Numbered from the stretch's first letter, positions 26,191 through 35,320 are shown. The stretch is DNA of 64,000 bases from Gallionellaceae bacterium (GCA_028714735.1 JAQTLU010000005.1:62001-126000); one strand, 5' to 3'. Translations and numbers: made by a program. The notes: generated from the sequence alone by a model not told the origin.

Positions 26191-27457
26191 GCTGTCCCCC
26201 TTTCCTCATCACTAGCACCTTGCCGGCAGTGGCTTGGACCGTGCCGCAGAATTTCGCCCAGTCATCCATCAGGCGGCGCCGTTTATCGAACAGTGTGCCC
26301 CGCGCATAGGCCGCTTCGGCTTTGTCCTTGAGCTGGTGAGCCAGGGCGTGTTCAATGACCTCTCGCGGATAAGCTGTAGTCTCTCCGGCCCAATCACGAA
26401 ACGATGATCTAAATCCGTGTACGGTTGCGTCGATTTCCATCCGGCGCATGACGGCGGTCAGGCTCATATCAGACAGCACACCACCCCGAGGCGAGAAGAA
26501 AACAGTTTCGGTGTCTGCCAGGCGGGGGAGTGCGATCAGCAGGGATAGGGCGCGGTCTGATAATGGAATGCGATGCTCTTTACCTGCCTTCATACGTTCT
26601 TCGGGTATCGTCCAGACGCCGGCCTGTAGATCGATTTCCGCCCAGGTCGCCCCGCGAACTTCTCCGGATCGAGCCGCCGTCAGAATGGCGAACTCCACCG
26701 CACGCGCCGCGATGCCCTCCATACCGCCCAGGGCAGCTAGGAAACCGTTGATTTGCTGGTATGGCATGGCGGCATGGTGTTCAACCTTTGCGGTCTTTGC
26801 CGGTGCGGCCAGTAGCTTATCAAGGTGACCTTTCCAACGTGCCGGGCTCGGGCCGGTGCGGTAGCCCTGAACGGTAGCCCAATCGAGCACGTTATCTATG
26901 CGGCCACGTAGACGGCTGGCGGTCTCGGTCTTGGTTGTCCAGATCGGGCGCAGGATGTTCAGGATGTGAGGCAGCTCAATATCCATGACGTGCATCTTTC
27001 CGATAACGGGGTAGGCGTACTGCTCAAGCGTTGCCGACCACTGCGCGGCGTGCTTGGCGTTCTTCCATTCCGGCGACTTGTCCTTGATGAACTGCTCGGC
27101 GGCCTGGCTGAATGTGATGCTCTTGGCGAGCTCGGCGGCAAGCGCGGACTTCTTCAATCGCCGTTCTAGAATCGGATCAATGCCCTGATCGGCCATGTCA
27201 CGAATCTGCCTGGCCTTTTCACGAGCGCCGGCAAGGGTGACGTCAGGGTAGCCACCCAAACCCATGTCACGGCGTTTCCCGGCAATCCTGATGCGCATGA
27301 TCCATGAGCGTGCGCCGGTGGCCGTAACCTGCAAAGCCAAACCCGCCACCACGCCGACGAAATGCAAGCCCGGCTTGGCCAGTCTGGAGACTTCTAGCGC
27401 ACTGAGTTCGATTGCACGTTTACCCATCTTCATACCCATTAAACAATGCCCATCCAC
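26183..27457 (-). CDS. tyrosine integrase of element 1
   Basis: 424-residue site-specific recombinase of the DUF4102/P4-type family. It has an N-terminal arm-binding domain (RDMGLGGYPDVTLAGAREKAR), a core-binding SAM-like domain, and a catalytic domain with Arg in AARSGEVRG (near 262), HGFRSSFRDW (near 346), HALAHQ (near 369) and Tyr in EAAYARG (near 384). All catalytic residues are present. It starts about 130 bp from attR and reads inward. The start is uncertain: ATGs at residues 7, 9 and 11 are alternatives and none has a strong ribosome-binding site. Confidence 0.93.
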   Translation of the reverse strand: MDGHCLMGMKMGKRAIELSALEVSRLAKPGLHFVGVVAGLALQVTATGARSWIMRIRIAGKRRDMGLGGYPDVTLAGAREKARQIRDMADQGIDPILERRLKKSALAAELAKSITFSQAAEQFIKDKSPEWKNAKHAAQWSATLEQYAYPVIGKMHVMDIELPHILNILRPIWTTKTETASRLRGRIDNVLDWATVQGYRTGPSPARWKGHLDKLLAAPAKTAKVEHHAAMPYQQINGFLAALGGMEGIAARAVEFAILTAARSGEVRGATWAEIDLQAGVWTIPEERMKAGKEHRIPLSDRALSLLIALPRLADTETVFFSPRGGVLSDMSLTAVMRRMEIDATVHGFRSSFRDWAGETTAYPREVIEHALAHQLKDKAEAAYARGTLFDKRRRLMDDWAKFCGTVQATAGKVLVMRKGGQHG

Positions 27458-27587
27458 ATACCCATCTTTATACGTGCGATTAGGTGATGCGTCAAGAGAC
27501 GATGTGAAACAGTAATATTCAGTAACGGCAGGCTTTGCAGGCTATTGTGAGACGGTGTGAAATTGGCTGATAGTTATATGCGGCGGA

Positions 27588-27602
27588 CTCCGTCTCCGCC
27601 AA
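27588..27602. repeat. attR of element 1 (15-bp direct repeat)
   Basis: Exact copy of 20799-20813, the 3' end of tRNA-Ser plus one base. It marks the right end of the element; chromosomal sequence resumes after it. Confidence 0.9.
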
Positions 27603-27641
27603 GTAGTCTGACTTGTTGTCCCATGTCGACAAGTTTTTGCC

Positions 27642-27667
27642 AAAAAGCCCGCACCGTGCGGGCTTTT
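27642..27667. terminator. rho-independent terminator
   Basis: AAAAAGCCCGCAC / GTGCGGGCTTTT hairpin with almost no loop and flanking A and T runs. It is probably the original terminator of tRNA-Ser before insertion. The rest of 27603-27940 shows no credible gene. Confidence 0.88.
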
Positions 27668-27940
27668 GCGCATCTGACGCGTTCCCTGTTTCCTGATTTC
27701 CGGCCTTTCCACGACCAACTGCCCGCCTACAATCCAGCGTGACTGGCCGGACAACCTCATGCATCCGGAGCAGGGAATCGGCCACGAAACCAGCCATTTC
27801 CATCGGCTGGCGGCCGGGCCATCCGCCATGCAGCAACATCACTCTGGCCAGTTTTCCAATCGCCTGTTCGTCTACGCATTACCTTGCTCGATCGTCCCGT
27901 CTTTGGCAAGCTGGCCTGAAACACGTAAAGAGTCTTGAAC

Positions 27941-28984
27941 ATGTCCGTGCCCGCCCAAGAGGAAGCCGCCGCCAGGCTGCTGAGCATCATCAACAGCAGC
28001 TGGATGTCCCATGCGACCCATGTCGCCGTCAGGCTGGGCATCGCTGACCTGCTGCACGACGGCCCCAAAAGGATCGACCTGCTGGCCGAGGCCGCAGACT
28101 GTCACGCAGCGTCACTCGAACGCCTGATGCGGGCGTTGATCAGCCTCGACATCTGCAGTCAGGATGACAGTGGCGACTACGGCTTGACCCCGATGGGGCG
28201 ACTCCTGTGCGCCGACTCGGAAGACTCGCTGCATGCATGGACACTGTGGTGGGGCAAATATCACTGGCCGATGTGGTCCGGCCTCCAGCACAGCATCAAG
28301 ACCGGCAAGGCGGCGCGCAGCATGATCAGCAGCAAGAATGCCTTTACGCCATTCGAGCGGGACGCGGAAATGGCTTCCGTGTTCAATGCCGCCATGGTCG
28401 AACTTTCCCAGCCGGTTGCACGCTCGCTGATCCGGCACTATGACTTCTCCGGGGTGACGCGGGTCGTGGATGTGGGGGGAGGACACGGTGAAATATTGGC
28501 GGCCATCCTCAATGCCAACCCGAAGATGCAGGGGACTTTGCACGACCTTCCCCATGCCATCGAAGGTGCCCGCAGGCACATGGCGGATATGGGGGTGGCA
28601 GATCGCTGCGATTTGGTCGCCGGCGATTTCCTGGCATCGGTCCCCGGCGGGGCCGATCTGTACATCCTGAAAAATGTCCTGCACAACTGGAACGACGAAG
28701 ACAGCGCGCGCATCCTCGGCAACTGCCGACGCGCCATGCCCGATCACGCAGTACTTCTGGTGGTGGAGCAATTCATGCCGGCATCGATCGAACCGACCTC
28801 CGTGCACCGGGCCATCGTCCATTCGGATCTGAACATGCTGGTCACGCTGGGCGCAGGGGAGCGCGGCCTGGACCAGTTCAGACAACTTTTCCGTACCCAG
28901 GGCTTCACCGTCAACAGGATCGTTCCGATGGCCATGAACCTGAACATGATCGAGTGCCTGCCGGGCAGACCATCCGAATACTGA
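27941..28984 (+). CDS. SAM-dependent O-methyltransferase
   Basis: 347 residues of the caffeate/acetylserotonin-type (family 2) O-methyltransferases. An N-terminal winged-helix dimerisation domain (HVAVRLGIADLLHDGPKRIDLLA) is followed by a Rossmann domain with VVDVGGGHGEILAAIL (near 175-190), the GDFLASVPGGADLYILKNVLHNWND region with the acid/base His, and the VVEQFMP end of the core. It likely methylates a small hydroxylated aromatic or polyketide-like compound. The ATG at 27941 is preferred over the TTG two codons upstream. It is the first gene of the glycan/lipid cluster and is separated from the ligase gene by 54 bp. Confidence 0.87.
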   Translation: MSVPAQEEAAARLLSIINSSWMSHATHVAVRLGIADLLHDGPKRIDLLAEAADCHAASLERLMRALISLDICSQDDSGDYGLTPMGRLLCADSEDSLHAWTLWWGKYHWPMWSGLQHSIKTGKAARSMISSKNAFTPFERDAEMASVFNAAMVELSQPVARSLIRHYDFSGVTRVVDVGGGHGEILAAILNANPKMQGTLHDLPHAIEGARRHMADMGVADRCDLVAGDFLASVPGGADLYILKNVLHNWNDEDSARILGNCRRAMPDHAVLLVVEQFMPASIEPTSVHRAIVHSDLNMLVTLGAGERGLDQFRQLFRTQGFTVNRIVPMAMNLNMIECLPGRPSEY

Positions 28985-29038
28985 GTCCATGCACAGTTTA
29001 AACTGGCGGCATTACGTCGATCACCAAGCCCACAAGAA

Positions 29039-30520
29039 ATGCTTCTGAAACAGATTGCCGCGCAAGCCCTGGCGGCGCCGGACCAGGCCGCCGTCCTCTG
29101 CGGCAGCCGGCGGCTCAGCTATAGCGACCTCGTATACGAGGTTGCCCACCTGGCCGGCAGACTGCATGCAGCCGGAATACGCTCCGGTGATTACGTCGTG
29201 CTGCAATTGCCGAACGGCATCGATTTCGTTACCGCATTTCTTGCACTCATCGCCGTCGGCGCCGTGGCAGTTCCCCTCTCGGCAAGCACGACCGAGGACG
29301 AAAAATCGCGTTATCTGGCCGGCCACCTTGTCTCGTTTACCCTGGCCGATACTCCCGCCCAGCAGCAACGGGGCCTTGATACTCCGGCGGCAGGCGCAAA
29401 CCATTCGAGACTGACACTCGACACCTTGCCGGAGGCGGGCAATTGGTCGCTGCCCCCGGCAACCGAAGGTCCCGTGCTTTGCCTCTACTCCTCAGGCTCG
29501 ACCGGACAGCCCAAACGAGTGGAACTGAGGCAGAGGCACCTGTTCTACGCCCAGGCCCATGTCGCCGATGCCATCGAAATCGACCGAAGCGATCGCGTTT
29601 TCTGCGCCGTTCCCCTGCATCACTCCTTCGCCATAGGGAACTGCCTGCTCTTGCCGCTCTGCAACGGCGCGACCCTCATCATCCTGGAGCCCAGGCCTGG
29701 CGAGGGAAAAACCGGCGAGATACCGCTCGTGCTGCGCCGCCGCGAAATACTGCAACTGCTGGAAAGCACTGCAGCCACCATACTGCCCGGCATTCCCCTT
29801 ATTTTCTCGCTGCTGGCAGATACCCGGGCGACGCCCTCGGAAAAACTATCCGTTCGACTATGCATATCGGCCGGCAGCGTCCTGGCTCGGGACGTCCATG
29901 ATCGCTTCCGGCAACGTTTCGGGATTCCGGTCAGGCAACTCTACGGCTCGACCGAAAGCAACGCCGTGGCGCTCAACCTTGCGCCGGACACCTCCGAAAC
30001 CTGGGATTCCGTGGGCCAGCCCTTGCCGGGTTGCCGGATCCGGGTCGGCGGCACCGACGAGGGCGTCGCCGAAGGTACGGTCGCCATCCGCAGCAATGCC
30101 CTGTGCGACGGTTATGCCGGCCAGCCCGAGTTGAGCCGCCAGTCTTTCCGCGACGGCTGGTTCTTTCCGGGCGACTTGGGTAGCCGCGACCGGCACGGCA
30201 ACATCCGCATCCTTGGGCGCCGGCGGCCGTATATCATCACGGCGGGTTACAAGGTCGACCCGGACGAGATCGAGGCCGTACTGATGGATCATGCCGACGT
30301 GAAGGAAGTGGCCGTGGCGGGAGTGTCCCACCCCACTCTGGGCGAGATGGTCACGGCCCATGTCGTAATCAAGGCGCACGGTCGGGAAGATGGCGAGCAG
30401 TTGGCGGTGTATTGCCGTTCCCGGCTGGCGGAACACAAGGTGCCCAAAGCGTTCAACTTCGTGCCCGAGCTACCGCGTACCCCGATGGGGAAACTGTCCA
30501 CCCACATGCTGACCCGATAG
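29039..30520 (+). CDS. AMP-dependent acyl-CoA/ACP ligase
   Basis: 493 residues of the ANL adenylating superfamily. Motif A3 YSSGSTGQPKRVEL (near 150-163), A5 LYGSTESNAVALN (near 300-312), A7-type GWFFPGDLG (near 375) and GRRRPYIITAGYKVDPDEIE (A8/hinge), with the catalytic Lys of A10 in PRTPMGKLS near the C-terminus. It activates a carboxylic acid as an adenylate and would load it on CoA or on the ACP encoded 14 bases downstream. The substrate is unknown; aromatic or fatty acids are both possible. Confidence 0.88.
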   Translation: MLLKQIAAQALAAPDQAAVLCGSRRLSYSDLVYEVAHLAGRLHAAGIRSGDYVVLQLPNGIDFVTAFLALIAVGAVAVPLSASTTEDEKSRYLAGHLVSFTLADTPAQQQRGLDTPAAGANHSRLTLDTLPEAGNWSLPPATEGPVLCLYSSGSTGQPKRVELRQRHLFYAQAHVADAIEIDRSDRVFCAVPLHHSFAIGNCLLLPLCNGATLIILEPRPGEGKTGEIPLVLRRREILQLLESTAATILPGIPLIFSLLADTRATPSEKLSVRLCISAGSVLARDVHDRFRQRFGIPVRQLYGSTESNAVALNLAPDTSETWDSVGQPLPGCRIRVGGTDEGVAEGTVAIRSNALCDGYAGQPELSRQSFRDGWFFPGDLGSRDRHGNIRILGRRRPYIITAGYKVDPDEIEAVLMDHADVKEVAVAGVSHPTLGEMVTAHVVIKAHGREDGEQLAVYCRSRLAEHKVPKAFNFVPELPRTPMGKLSTHMLTR

Positions 30521-30534
30521 AAACATCAACCCAA

Positions 30535-30786
30535 ATGACAAGCCCATCACCGCTCGACAAGGTCCGTGCGACCGTCGAAAAAATTCTGGCCGGACGGGTC
30601 GATCGCATCGATGACCACGACGATATCTTCGCCATGGGCATCGACTCGGTTGCCACCATGATGCTGCTGTCGGAGTTGGAACTGGCCTTCGGCATCGACC
30701 TGAGCGACGACCAACTGTCCTACGATCAGTTACGCAGCATCGCCGACATCACCCGATTGATCGAAGGCCTCCTCGCCGGCCGCTGA
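30535..30786 (+). CDS. acyl carrier protein
   Basis: 83-residue acidic helical ACP. The phosphopantetheine attachment Ser is in the FAMGIDSVATMMLLSELE segment near residue 39, followed by the acidic helix II. A longer frame exists to 30412, but the ATG at 30535 begins a normal ACP and lies 14 bases after the ligase stop. It is probably the carrier for the acid activated by the ligase and used by the acyltransferase. Confidence 0.9.
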   Translation: MTSPSPLDKVRATVEKILAGRVDRIDDHDDIFAMGIDSVATMMLLSELELAFGIDLSDDQLSYDQLRSIADITRLIEGLLAGR

Positions 30787-30810
30787 AGGCCCGCGCCGGC
30801 GCCCTTATCG

Positions 30811-31743
30811 ATGATCACCAGTCTCTGTCTGAGCGCATACAGGCGCATTCTGAAGGCACAGGACGTTTGGCACGGCTGCCGTTTCCTGCCCTATGGTGTC
30901 GTGACCGGCACCTTGGCGGCCATACTGCGATTGCCGATAGACACGCGCGTTCGGAATCGCCGACAGATTGCACGTCTGCTGCAACTTGCTTCCGAGGCCG
31001 GCGTCCGGGTCAGCGATGACGATATACGCCGCTATCTGCAGATGAACATGCTGACAAAGTTCCGTTACTGCTGGCTGGCACGCTGCTCCGACAAGGCCTT
31101 TTCCCACTGGGTTCACAGCACCGGAATCGAAACCATCGATGCCCTGCAAAGGCAGGGGCGTCCTGTCCTGCTGCTCACCGCCCATCTGGGGCCCGGCCAT
31201 GCCATCAGCCTTGCCTTGCAACACCGGGGGCACACGGTGCACACGGTCACCACCGAGGATGTCTTTCGTACCGAATGCGGCTGCGGCACGGACACGATGT
31301 CTCGCATCCATGCGATCGAGGTAGGCAAGGACAGCTCTCCGATGATGATAAAAACCACCAACGCGGTCCGCAGGCTGCTGCGCGACGGCGCCATAGTGCA
31401 TGCCGCGCTGGACGGCTTTCATGGACAGGGCGGGCAGGACACAAGTTATCTGGGCCGGCAACGCCAACTGCGTATGGCCCTGCCCTATGCGGCCGCGATG
31501 GCAAACGCCGCTGTCGTGCTTGTCGCCGCTTCGGTGGCCGGAGATGGAACGGTACGCATCGTGTTCCATCAGCCGTTGGCCGACGGGGAACCCGGTCAGG
31601 AAATGGCATGCCGTGCCCGTTTCATTGCATCGAGATATATTGAATTCTCAGAAAACAAATGGCGCCAGGACCCCGGCAACATACCCGCTCACATGGTGCG
31701 CGAGATGTTGGCCTTTCCCCCGGCCACGAGTCGAAACGAGTAG
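30811..31743 (+). CDS. LpxL-like acyltransferase (LPLAT superfamily)
   Basis: 310 residues resembling the lipid A / lauroyl acyltransferase (HtrB, LpxL) family. The catalytic-region segment is VLLLTAHLGPGHAISLAL near residues 118-136, and the GAIVHAALDGFHGQGGQDTSYLGRQ segment resembles the D-G-F/W...F.G block. In typical LpxL proteins the catalytic motif is HxxxxD/E; here the sixth position is His (HLGPGH), which is unusual. No clear N-terminal membrane helix. The expected role is transfer of an acyl group from the adjacent ACP to a sugar or lipid. Confidence 0.78.
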   Translation: MITSLCLSAYRRILKAQDVWHGCRFLPYGVVTGTLAAILRLPIDTRVRNRRQIARLLQLASEAGVRVSDDDIRRYLQMNMLTKFRYCWLARCSDKAFSHWVHSTGIETIDALQRQGRPVLLLTAHLGPGHAISLALQHRGHTVHTVTTEDVFRTECGCGTDTMSRIHAIEVGKDSSPMMIKTTNAVRRLLRDGAIVHAALDGFHGQGGQDTSYLGRQRQLRMALPYAAAMANAAVVLVAASVAGDGTVRIVFHQPLADGEPGQEMACRARFIASRYIEFSENKWRQDPGNIPAHMVREMLAFPPATSRNE

Positions 31744-31916
31744 GCATGCCGGTGGCCGGAGCCGAACATCGGGACAGGTACGATTTATCTCACACATACA
31801 CATTCAGCCATTATGCGAGCCGGATACTCTGTGCTTACAATTCGCGCCTGTCAGAAAGCACTCGATCCCATCGCAGTCGTCTGCCTTCGATGTAACCCGC
31901 GTGGTCTGCCTAGCCA

Positions 31917-32705
31917 ATGTCAATCTATACAGCGATTCATAAAAATGCCGAAATCCCCGTCGCCGACTGGTTGCTACCGATAGGCCTGGGGGGCTACACC
32001 GGTGACCCGGTAAGGCTCTCGGATGCCACGGGCGACAGCATCTCCGGCAAGAACCAGTTTTATTGCGAATTGACGGCCACTTACTGGCTGTGGAAGAACT
32101 GCCAGGATCCCTATATCGGCTTGTGCCATTACCGGCGGCTGTTCTCGTTCCTGCCGGTCCCAATCCCGACTCCGCCCCGCCGGTTTTTGTCATTCCGGCG
32201 CAAACGCGGACCCAGGATCAGCCACGAGCCGATCGTCAAGGCCGAGGCCACCCCCGAGTTGCTGGCCTTCCTGGCTGCACCGGAACAACACCAGCGGCTG
32301 ACCGCCTTGCTCGAGCACTACGAGATGGTGGTACCGCAGCCCGTTCAGCAATATCCGTCCATAGCCGAAGCCTACTTCCAGGCCCATGACCAGATCGGCT
32401 GGGCGGAATTCGTCGCCGCCTGTCATGAAGAATTCGGCGACATCGCCCGGACACTCGATCTGGAGACGCGCTTCCACCCCGGCAACATGCTCGTGGCACG
32501 TGCCGACATCTTCAAGGAATACTGCGCCAGCCTGTTTCGCGTGCTCGATCGCGTGTTCGACCAGGTCGGAATTCCCGACCAGGAACCCGGGGCACGCTAT
32601 CAGCCGTACCGCTACATCGGCTATCTGGGAGAGCGTTTCACCGGCCTCTATCTCCTTGCCAACAGGACCCGGTACGCCACAGCCCAGATCGTCGAGCTGA
32701 GGTGA
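31917..32705 (+). CDS. DUF4422 family glycosyltransferase
   Basis: 262 residues. The family signature is clear: DSISGKNQFYCELTATYWLWKN followed by YIGLCHYRRLF (the HYRR motif), then MVVPQPVQQ and the C-terminal FHPGNMLVARADIFKEYCASLF and RYIGYLGERFTGLYLL. DUF4422 proteins are predicted capsule or LPS glycosyltransferases; donor and acceptor are unknown. About 170 bp without genes separate it from the acyltransferase. It converges on galE. Confidence 0.85.
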   Translation: MSIYTAIHKNAEIPVADWLLPIGLGGYTGDPVRLSDATGDSISGKNQFYCELTATYWLWKNCQDPYIGLCHYRRLFSFLPVPIPTPPRRFLSFRRKRGPRISHEPIVKAEATPELLAFLAAPEQHQRLTALLEHYEMVVPQPVQQYPSIAEAYFQAHDQIGWAEFVAACHEEFGDIARTLDLETRFHPGNMLVARADIFKEYCASLFRVLDRVFDQVGIPDQEPGARYQPYRYIGYLGERFTGLYLLANRTRYATAQIVELR

Positions 32706-32741
32706 AGTGATTTGCCGCCCGCCCGGCGGGTCGGCCCCGAG

Positions 32742-33737
32742 TCACCTGTTCAGCCAGGCCCAGGCCGTCTCGATCATGGTTTCAAGCCGCCGATATCTCG
32801 GCTGCCAGGCCAGCACCGCGGCCGCCCGGCCGGCATCACCCACCAATGCTGCCGGATCGCCGGCACGGCGCGGGAAAACCCGATATTGGACAGGCTGACC
32901 GGTCACTTTCCGGCACGCATCGATCACCTCCAGGACACTGAAGCCGCCGCCATTGGCCAGATTCAGACAGTGGGCGCCAGACAGCTTGCCGGACAGCAGC
33001 CCTTCCGCCGCCAGCAGATGTGCGCTGCATAGATCGGTGACATGGATGTAGTCGCGTATGCAACTGCCATCGGCAGTCGGGAAGTCGGCCCCGAACACTT
33101 GCAGCCCGGTCGCCGACGGCTCACCGCCCCGTTTCAGCCTCATGGCCTCGGCCAGCACCAGCGGAATCAGGTGGGTTTCGGGGTCGTGGCGTTCACCCAC
33201 CCGGCCTTGCGGATCGCCACCAGCGGCGTTGAAGTAGCGCAGGCTGGCGCTGTGCAAGCCATAGGCGGCGGCGTAATCGGCCAGTGCCTGCTCGATCATC
33301 AGCTTGGTCCGGCCATATGGATTGATGGGGCGCTGGGGATGCGTCTCGTCGATCGGAATCCGCTCCGGCTCGCCGTAGGTGGCGCAGGTAGACGAAAACA
33401 CCAGACGGGCGACGCCATGCGCACGCATCGCCGCGAGCAGGTTCAGCGCGCCGACGACATTATTCTGGTAATACAGCTCCGGCTCGCCGACCGACTCTCC
33501 GACATAGGCCAGGGCGGCGAAGTGCATCACCAGGTCGAATCGGTGTGCGGCGAAACATGCATCCAGGGCCTCGGCAGAGCGCAGGTCGCCGACCACGAGC
33601 GGTGCACTTGCCACCGCATCGGCAAAGCCGCGCGACAGGTTGTCGAACACCACCACCGAATAGCCGGCTTCTTGCAACGCCAAAACCATGTGCGAACCGA
33701 TATAGCCGGCGCCCCCCACCACCAGGATCTTGTTCAT
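32742..33737 (-). CDS. galE: UDP-glucose 4-epimerase
   Basis: 331-residue extended SDR. The NAD-binding GGAGYIGSHM (residues 8-17) is present, with SSTCATYGEPERIPIDE containing the Ser/Tyr neighbourhood (near 112-128), YGRTKLMIEQ (catalytic YxxxK, near 145) and DYIHVTDL. It interconverts UDP-glucose and UDP-galactose. The ATG overlaps the glf stop by four bases, so the two form one operon that converts UDP-Glc to UDP-Gal to UDP-galactofuranose. Confidence 0.94.
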   Translation of the reverse strand: MNKILVVGGAGYIGSHMVLALQEAGYSVVVFDNLSRGFADAVASAPLVVGDLRSAEALDACFAAHRFDLVMHFAALAYVGESVGEPELYYQNNVVGALNLLAAMRAHGVARLVFSSTCATYGEPERIPIDETHPQRPINPYGRTKLMIEQALADYAAAYGLHSASLRYFNAAGGDPQGRVGERHDPETHLIPLVLAEAMRLKRGGEPSATGLQVFGADFPTADGSCIRDYIHVTDLCSAHLLAAEGLLSGKLSGAHCLNLANGGGFSVLEVIDACRKVTGQPVQYRVFPRRAGDPAALVGDAGRAAAVLAWQPRYRRLETMIETAWAWLNR

Positions 33738-34870
33738 TTGCCGGCCGCGTTCAGAAGCTGCCCGGTCAGGCCCGCACCGGCCGCACCCTGTTCGATTATC
33801 CGGCCGGCCAGCATTTGGGCCCGGGCGACGGCCTGGTCCATGTCGTAGTAGCGATATTCGCCCAGGCGGCCGCAGACCAGAAGATCGGGGATGGCATCGG
33901 CCCGCGCGCGGTAGGCGCGGTAGAGCGCCGCGTTTCTTTGGTCCGGAAACGGATACTCATAGGCGTCCGGGTCTTCGGGCGTGTAGGGGGTCTCCCTGGT
34001 AATGACCGTGCCCCGGATCCGGCTGGCAAGGCCCTCCGGCATCATGCGTTTCCATTCCAGGGTCCGGATATGCGGGCCCGTGTCATGGCCCGGATTGTTC
34101 ACCTGACCGCAAGGCAGGGCGAAATCGACATCGGGCAGATAGTCATGCTCCCTGCGCTGGCCCCGATAGGTCAGCCGGCCCAGGTCGAACCCGAAATACT
34201 CGTCTATCGGACCGGTATAGATCACCCCGCGCACCGGGCTGAGTTGTGCGCGCAGAGCGTGGTAGTCACAGTTGAGCAGCACCGGTATGCCGGCAAGCAG
34301 ATTCGTCAGCATCGCGGCATAGCCGTCCGAGGGGATGCCCTGATACGTGTGCCGCATCAGGCGGGGCTCATCGTCGTCGTGGACATCGAACCTGCGCGCC
34401 AGCGACGCGGATAATGCCGATGCCCGCACGCCCCATTGCTTTTCGGTATATCCCTTGACGAATTTTTCATAAATCGGACGCGGCATGATCGCCAGCGCAG
34501 CCTCCTCGAAATTTCCCGGCACCCCTTTGAATCCGGGCTGCCAAGGTTCGCCCACGACTCGCCTGATGTAGCTGCCGGCGATAGGCCAGTTTTCATACTC
34601 GCCATCAACCAGCGATTTCAGCGCGGGCTCATAGGTGTAAAAGTGCGCGAATCGATTGACGAACTGCCATATCCGCTCGTCATTGGTTCGGAAATGATGC
34701 GGTCCATAGGTATGAATCCTGATGCCGCTGGGGTGCGTATGGTCGTGCACATTGCCGCCGACACAATTCCTTCGCTCGACAACCAGCGCGGTGTGCCCCG
34801 CGTCCTTGAGCATTCTGGCGATAACCGCGCCAGTCAGGCCGGAGCCGACGATCAGATAAGCAAAATTCAT
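33734..34870 (-). CDS. glf: UDP-galactopyranose mutase
   Basis: 378 residues. FAD-binding N-terminus YLIVGSGLTGAVIAR (residues 4-18), NCVGGNVHDHTHPSGIRIHTYGPHHFRTN (near 38-66) and the C-terminal GRLGEYRYYDMDQAVARA segment with flavin-contacting residues are diagnostic of Glf. It converts UDP-Galp to UDP-Galf. The frame is open to 35008, but the ATG at 34870 begins the flavoprotein domain with an AGGCAGG site upstream. No galactofuranosyltransferase is clearly identified; the DUF4422 protein and the GT4 protein at 37340 are candidates. Confidence 0.93.
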   Translation of the reverse strand: MNFAYLIVGSGLTGAVIARMLKDAGHTALVVERRNCVGGNVHDHTHPSGIRIHTYGPHHFRTNDERIWQFVNRFAHFYTYEPALKSLVDGEYENWPIAGSYIRRVVGEPWQPGFKGVPGNFEEAALAIMPRPIYEKFVKGYTEKQWGVRASALSASLARRFDVHDDDEPRLMRHTYQGIPSDGYAAMLTNLLAGIPVLLNCDYHALRAQLSPVRGVIYTGPIDEYFGFDLGRLTYRGQRREHDYLPDVDFALPCGQVNNPGHDTGPHIRTLEWKRMMPEGLASRIRGTVITRETPYTPEDPDAYEYPFPDQRNAALYRAYRARADAIPDLLVCGRLGEYRYYDMDQAVARAQMLAGRIIEQGAAGAGLTGQLLNAAGK

Positions 34871-35161
34871 GAAGCCTGCCTTTTGAAGATTGGCGATGAT
34901 CCGTTTGCCTGCTGCGAGTTCGACCTGCAGTTTCGAAACCGATATCTCGGGATGATGCCGCATGAAGCCATCGACCGGCAGCGAGGGAAAGAAGATATTT
35001 TCCATCACCTGCCACTGAAGTCAGGCAACGGGGTGACCGGATAGCCACCCCCGGCCGCGCCGGAAATTAATGTCCAGCGCCCCGTGCTTGCGTATTGACG
35101 CCGCTTGCTGCACCGACACAGTTGCGATGCTGGTCCGGTCATTCGAAATCGCAATTAGCCG

Positions 35162-35189
35162 TTGCGAAAAATACGGAGTTCTATATAAT
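35162..35189 (+). promoter_or_regulatory. promoter of the tRNA-Arg/tRNA-Asp operon
   Basis: TTGCGA (35162-35167) and TATAAT (35184-35189) separated by 16 bases, 15 bases upstream of the first tRNA. The remainder of 34871-35161 shows no gene. Confidence 0.75.
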
Positions 35190-35204
35190 CCGCGCTCTTC
35201 CAAA

Positions 35205-35281
35205 GCGCTCGTAGCTCAGCTGGATAGAGTACTCGGCTACGAACCGAGTGGTCGGGAGTTCGAATCTCTCCGAGCGCACCA
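35205..35281 (+). tRNA. tRNA-Arg (anticodon ACG)
   Basis: 77 nt with encoded CCA; acceptor stem GCGCTCG / CGAGCGC, anticodon loop CTACGAA, T loop GTTCGAATC. Not used as an integration site here. Forms an operon with tRNA-Asp 39 bases downstream. Confidence 0.97.
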
Positions 35282-35320
35282 AGTTGTACAGGTTGAGCAA
35301 TCAGCCTGGATCGCAGTACT

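Larger units (their letters stand above)
20799..27602. mobile_element. 6.8-kb integrated element in tRNA-Ser (satellite/plasmid-like)
   Basis: Bounded by 15-bp att repeats and carrying, from right to left, a tyrosine integrase, a hypothetical gene, an AlpA-like regulator, a Cys-rich coiled-coil protein, a PrimPol/RecA-like replication protein, a hypothetical, a PC4-like ssDNA-binding protein and an unknown cargo gene, all on the minus strand. There is no relaxase, capsid or transfer gene. The set (integrase, AlpA, primase-helicase) resembles P4-like phage satellites or small replicating integrative elements. Which one is right cannot be decided from this sequence. Confidence 0.88.

Noticed and set aside
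27519..27842. 107-residue minus-strand ORF across attR of element 1
   Set aside because: Runs through the att site and the terminator hairpin; no ribosome-binding site or family pattern.
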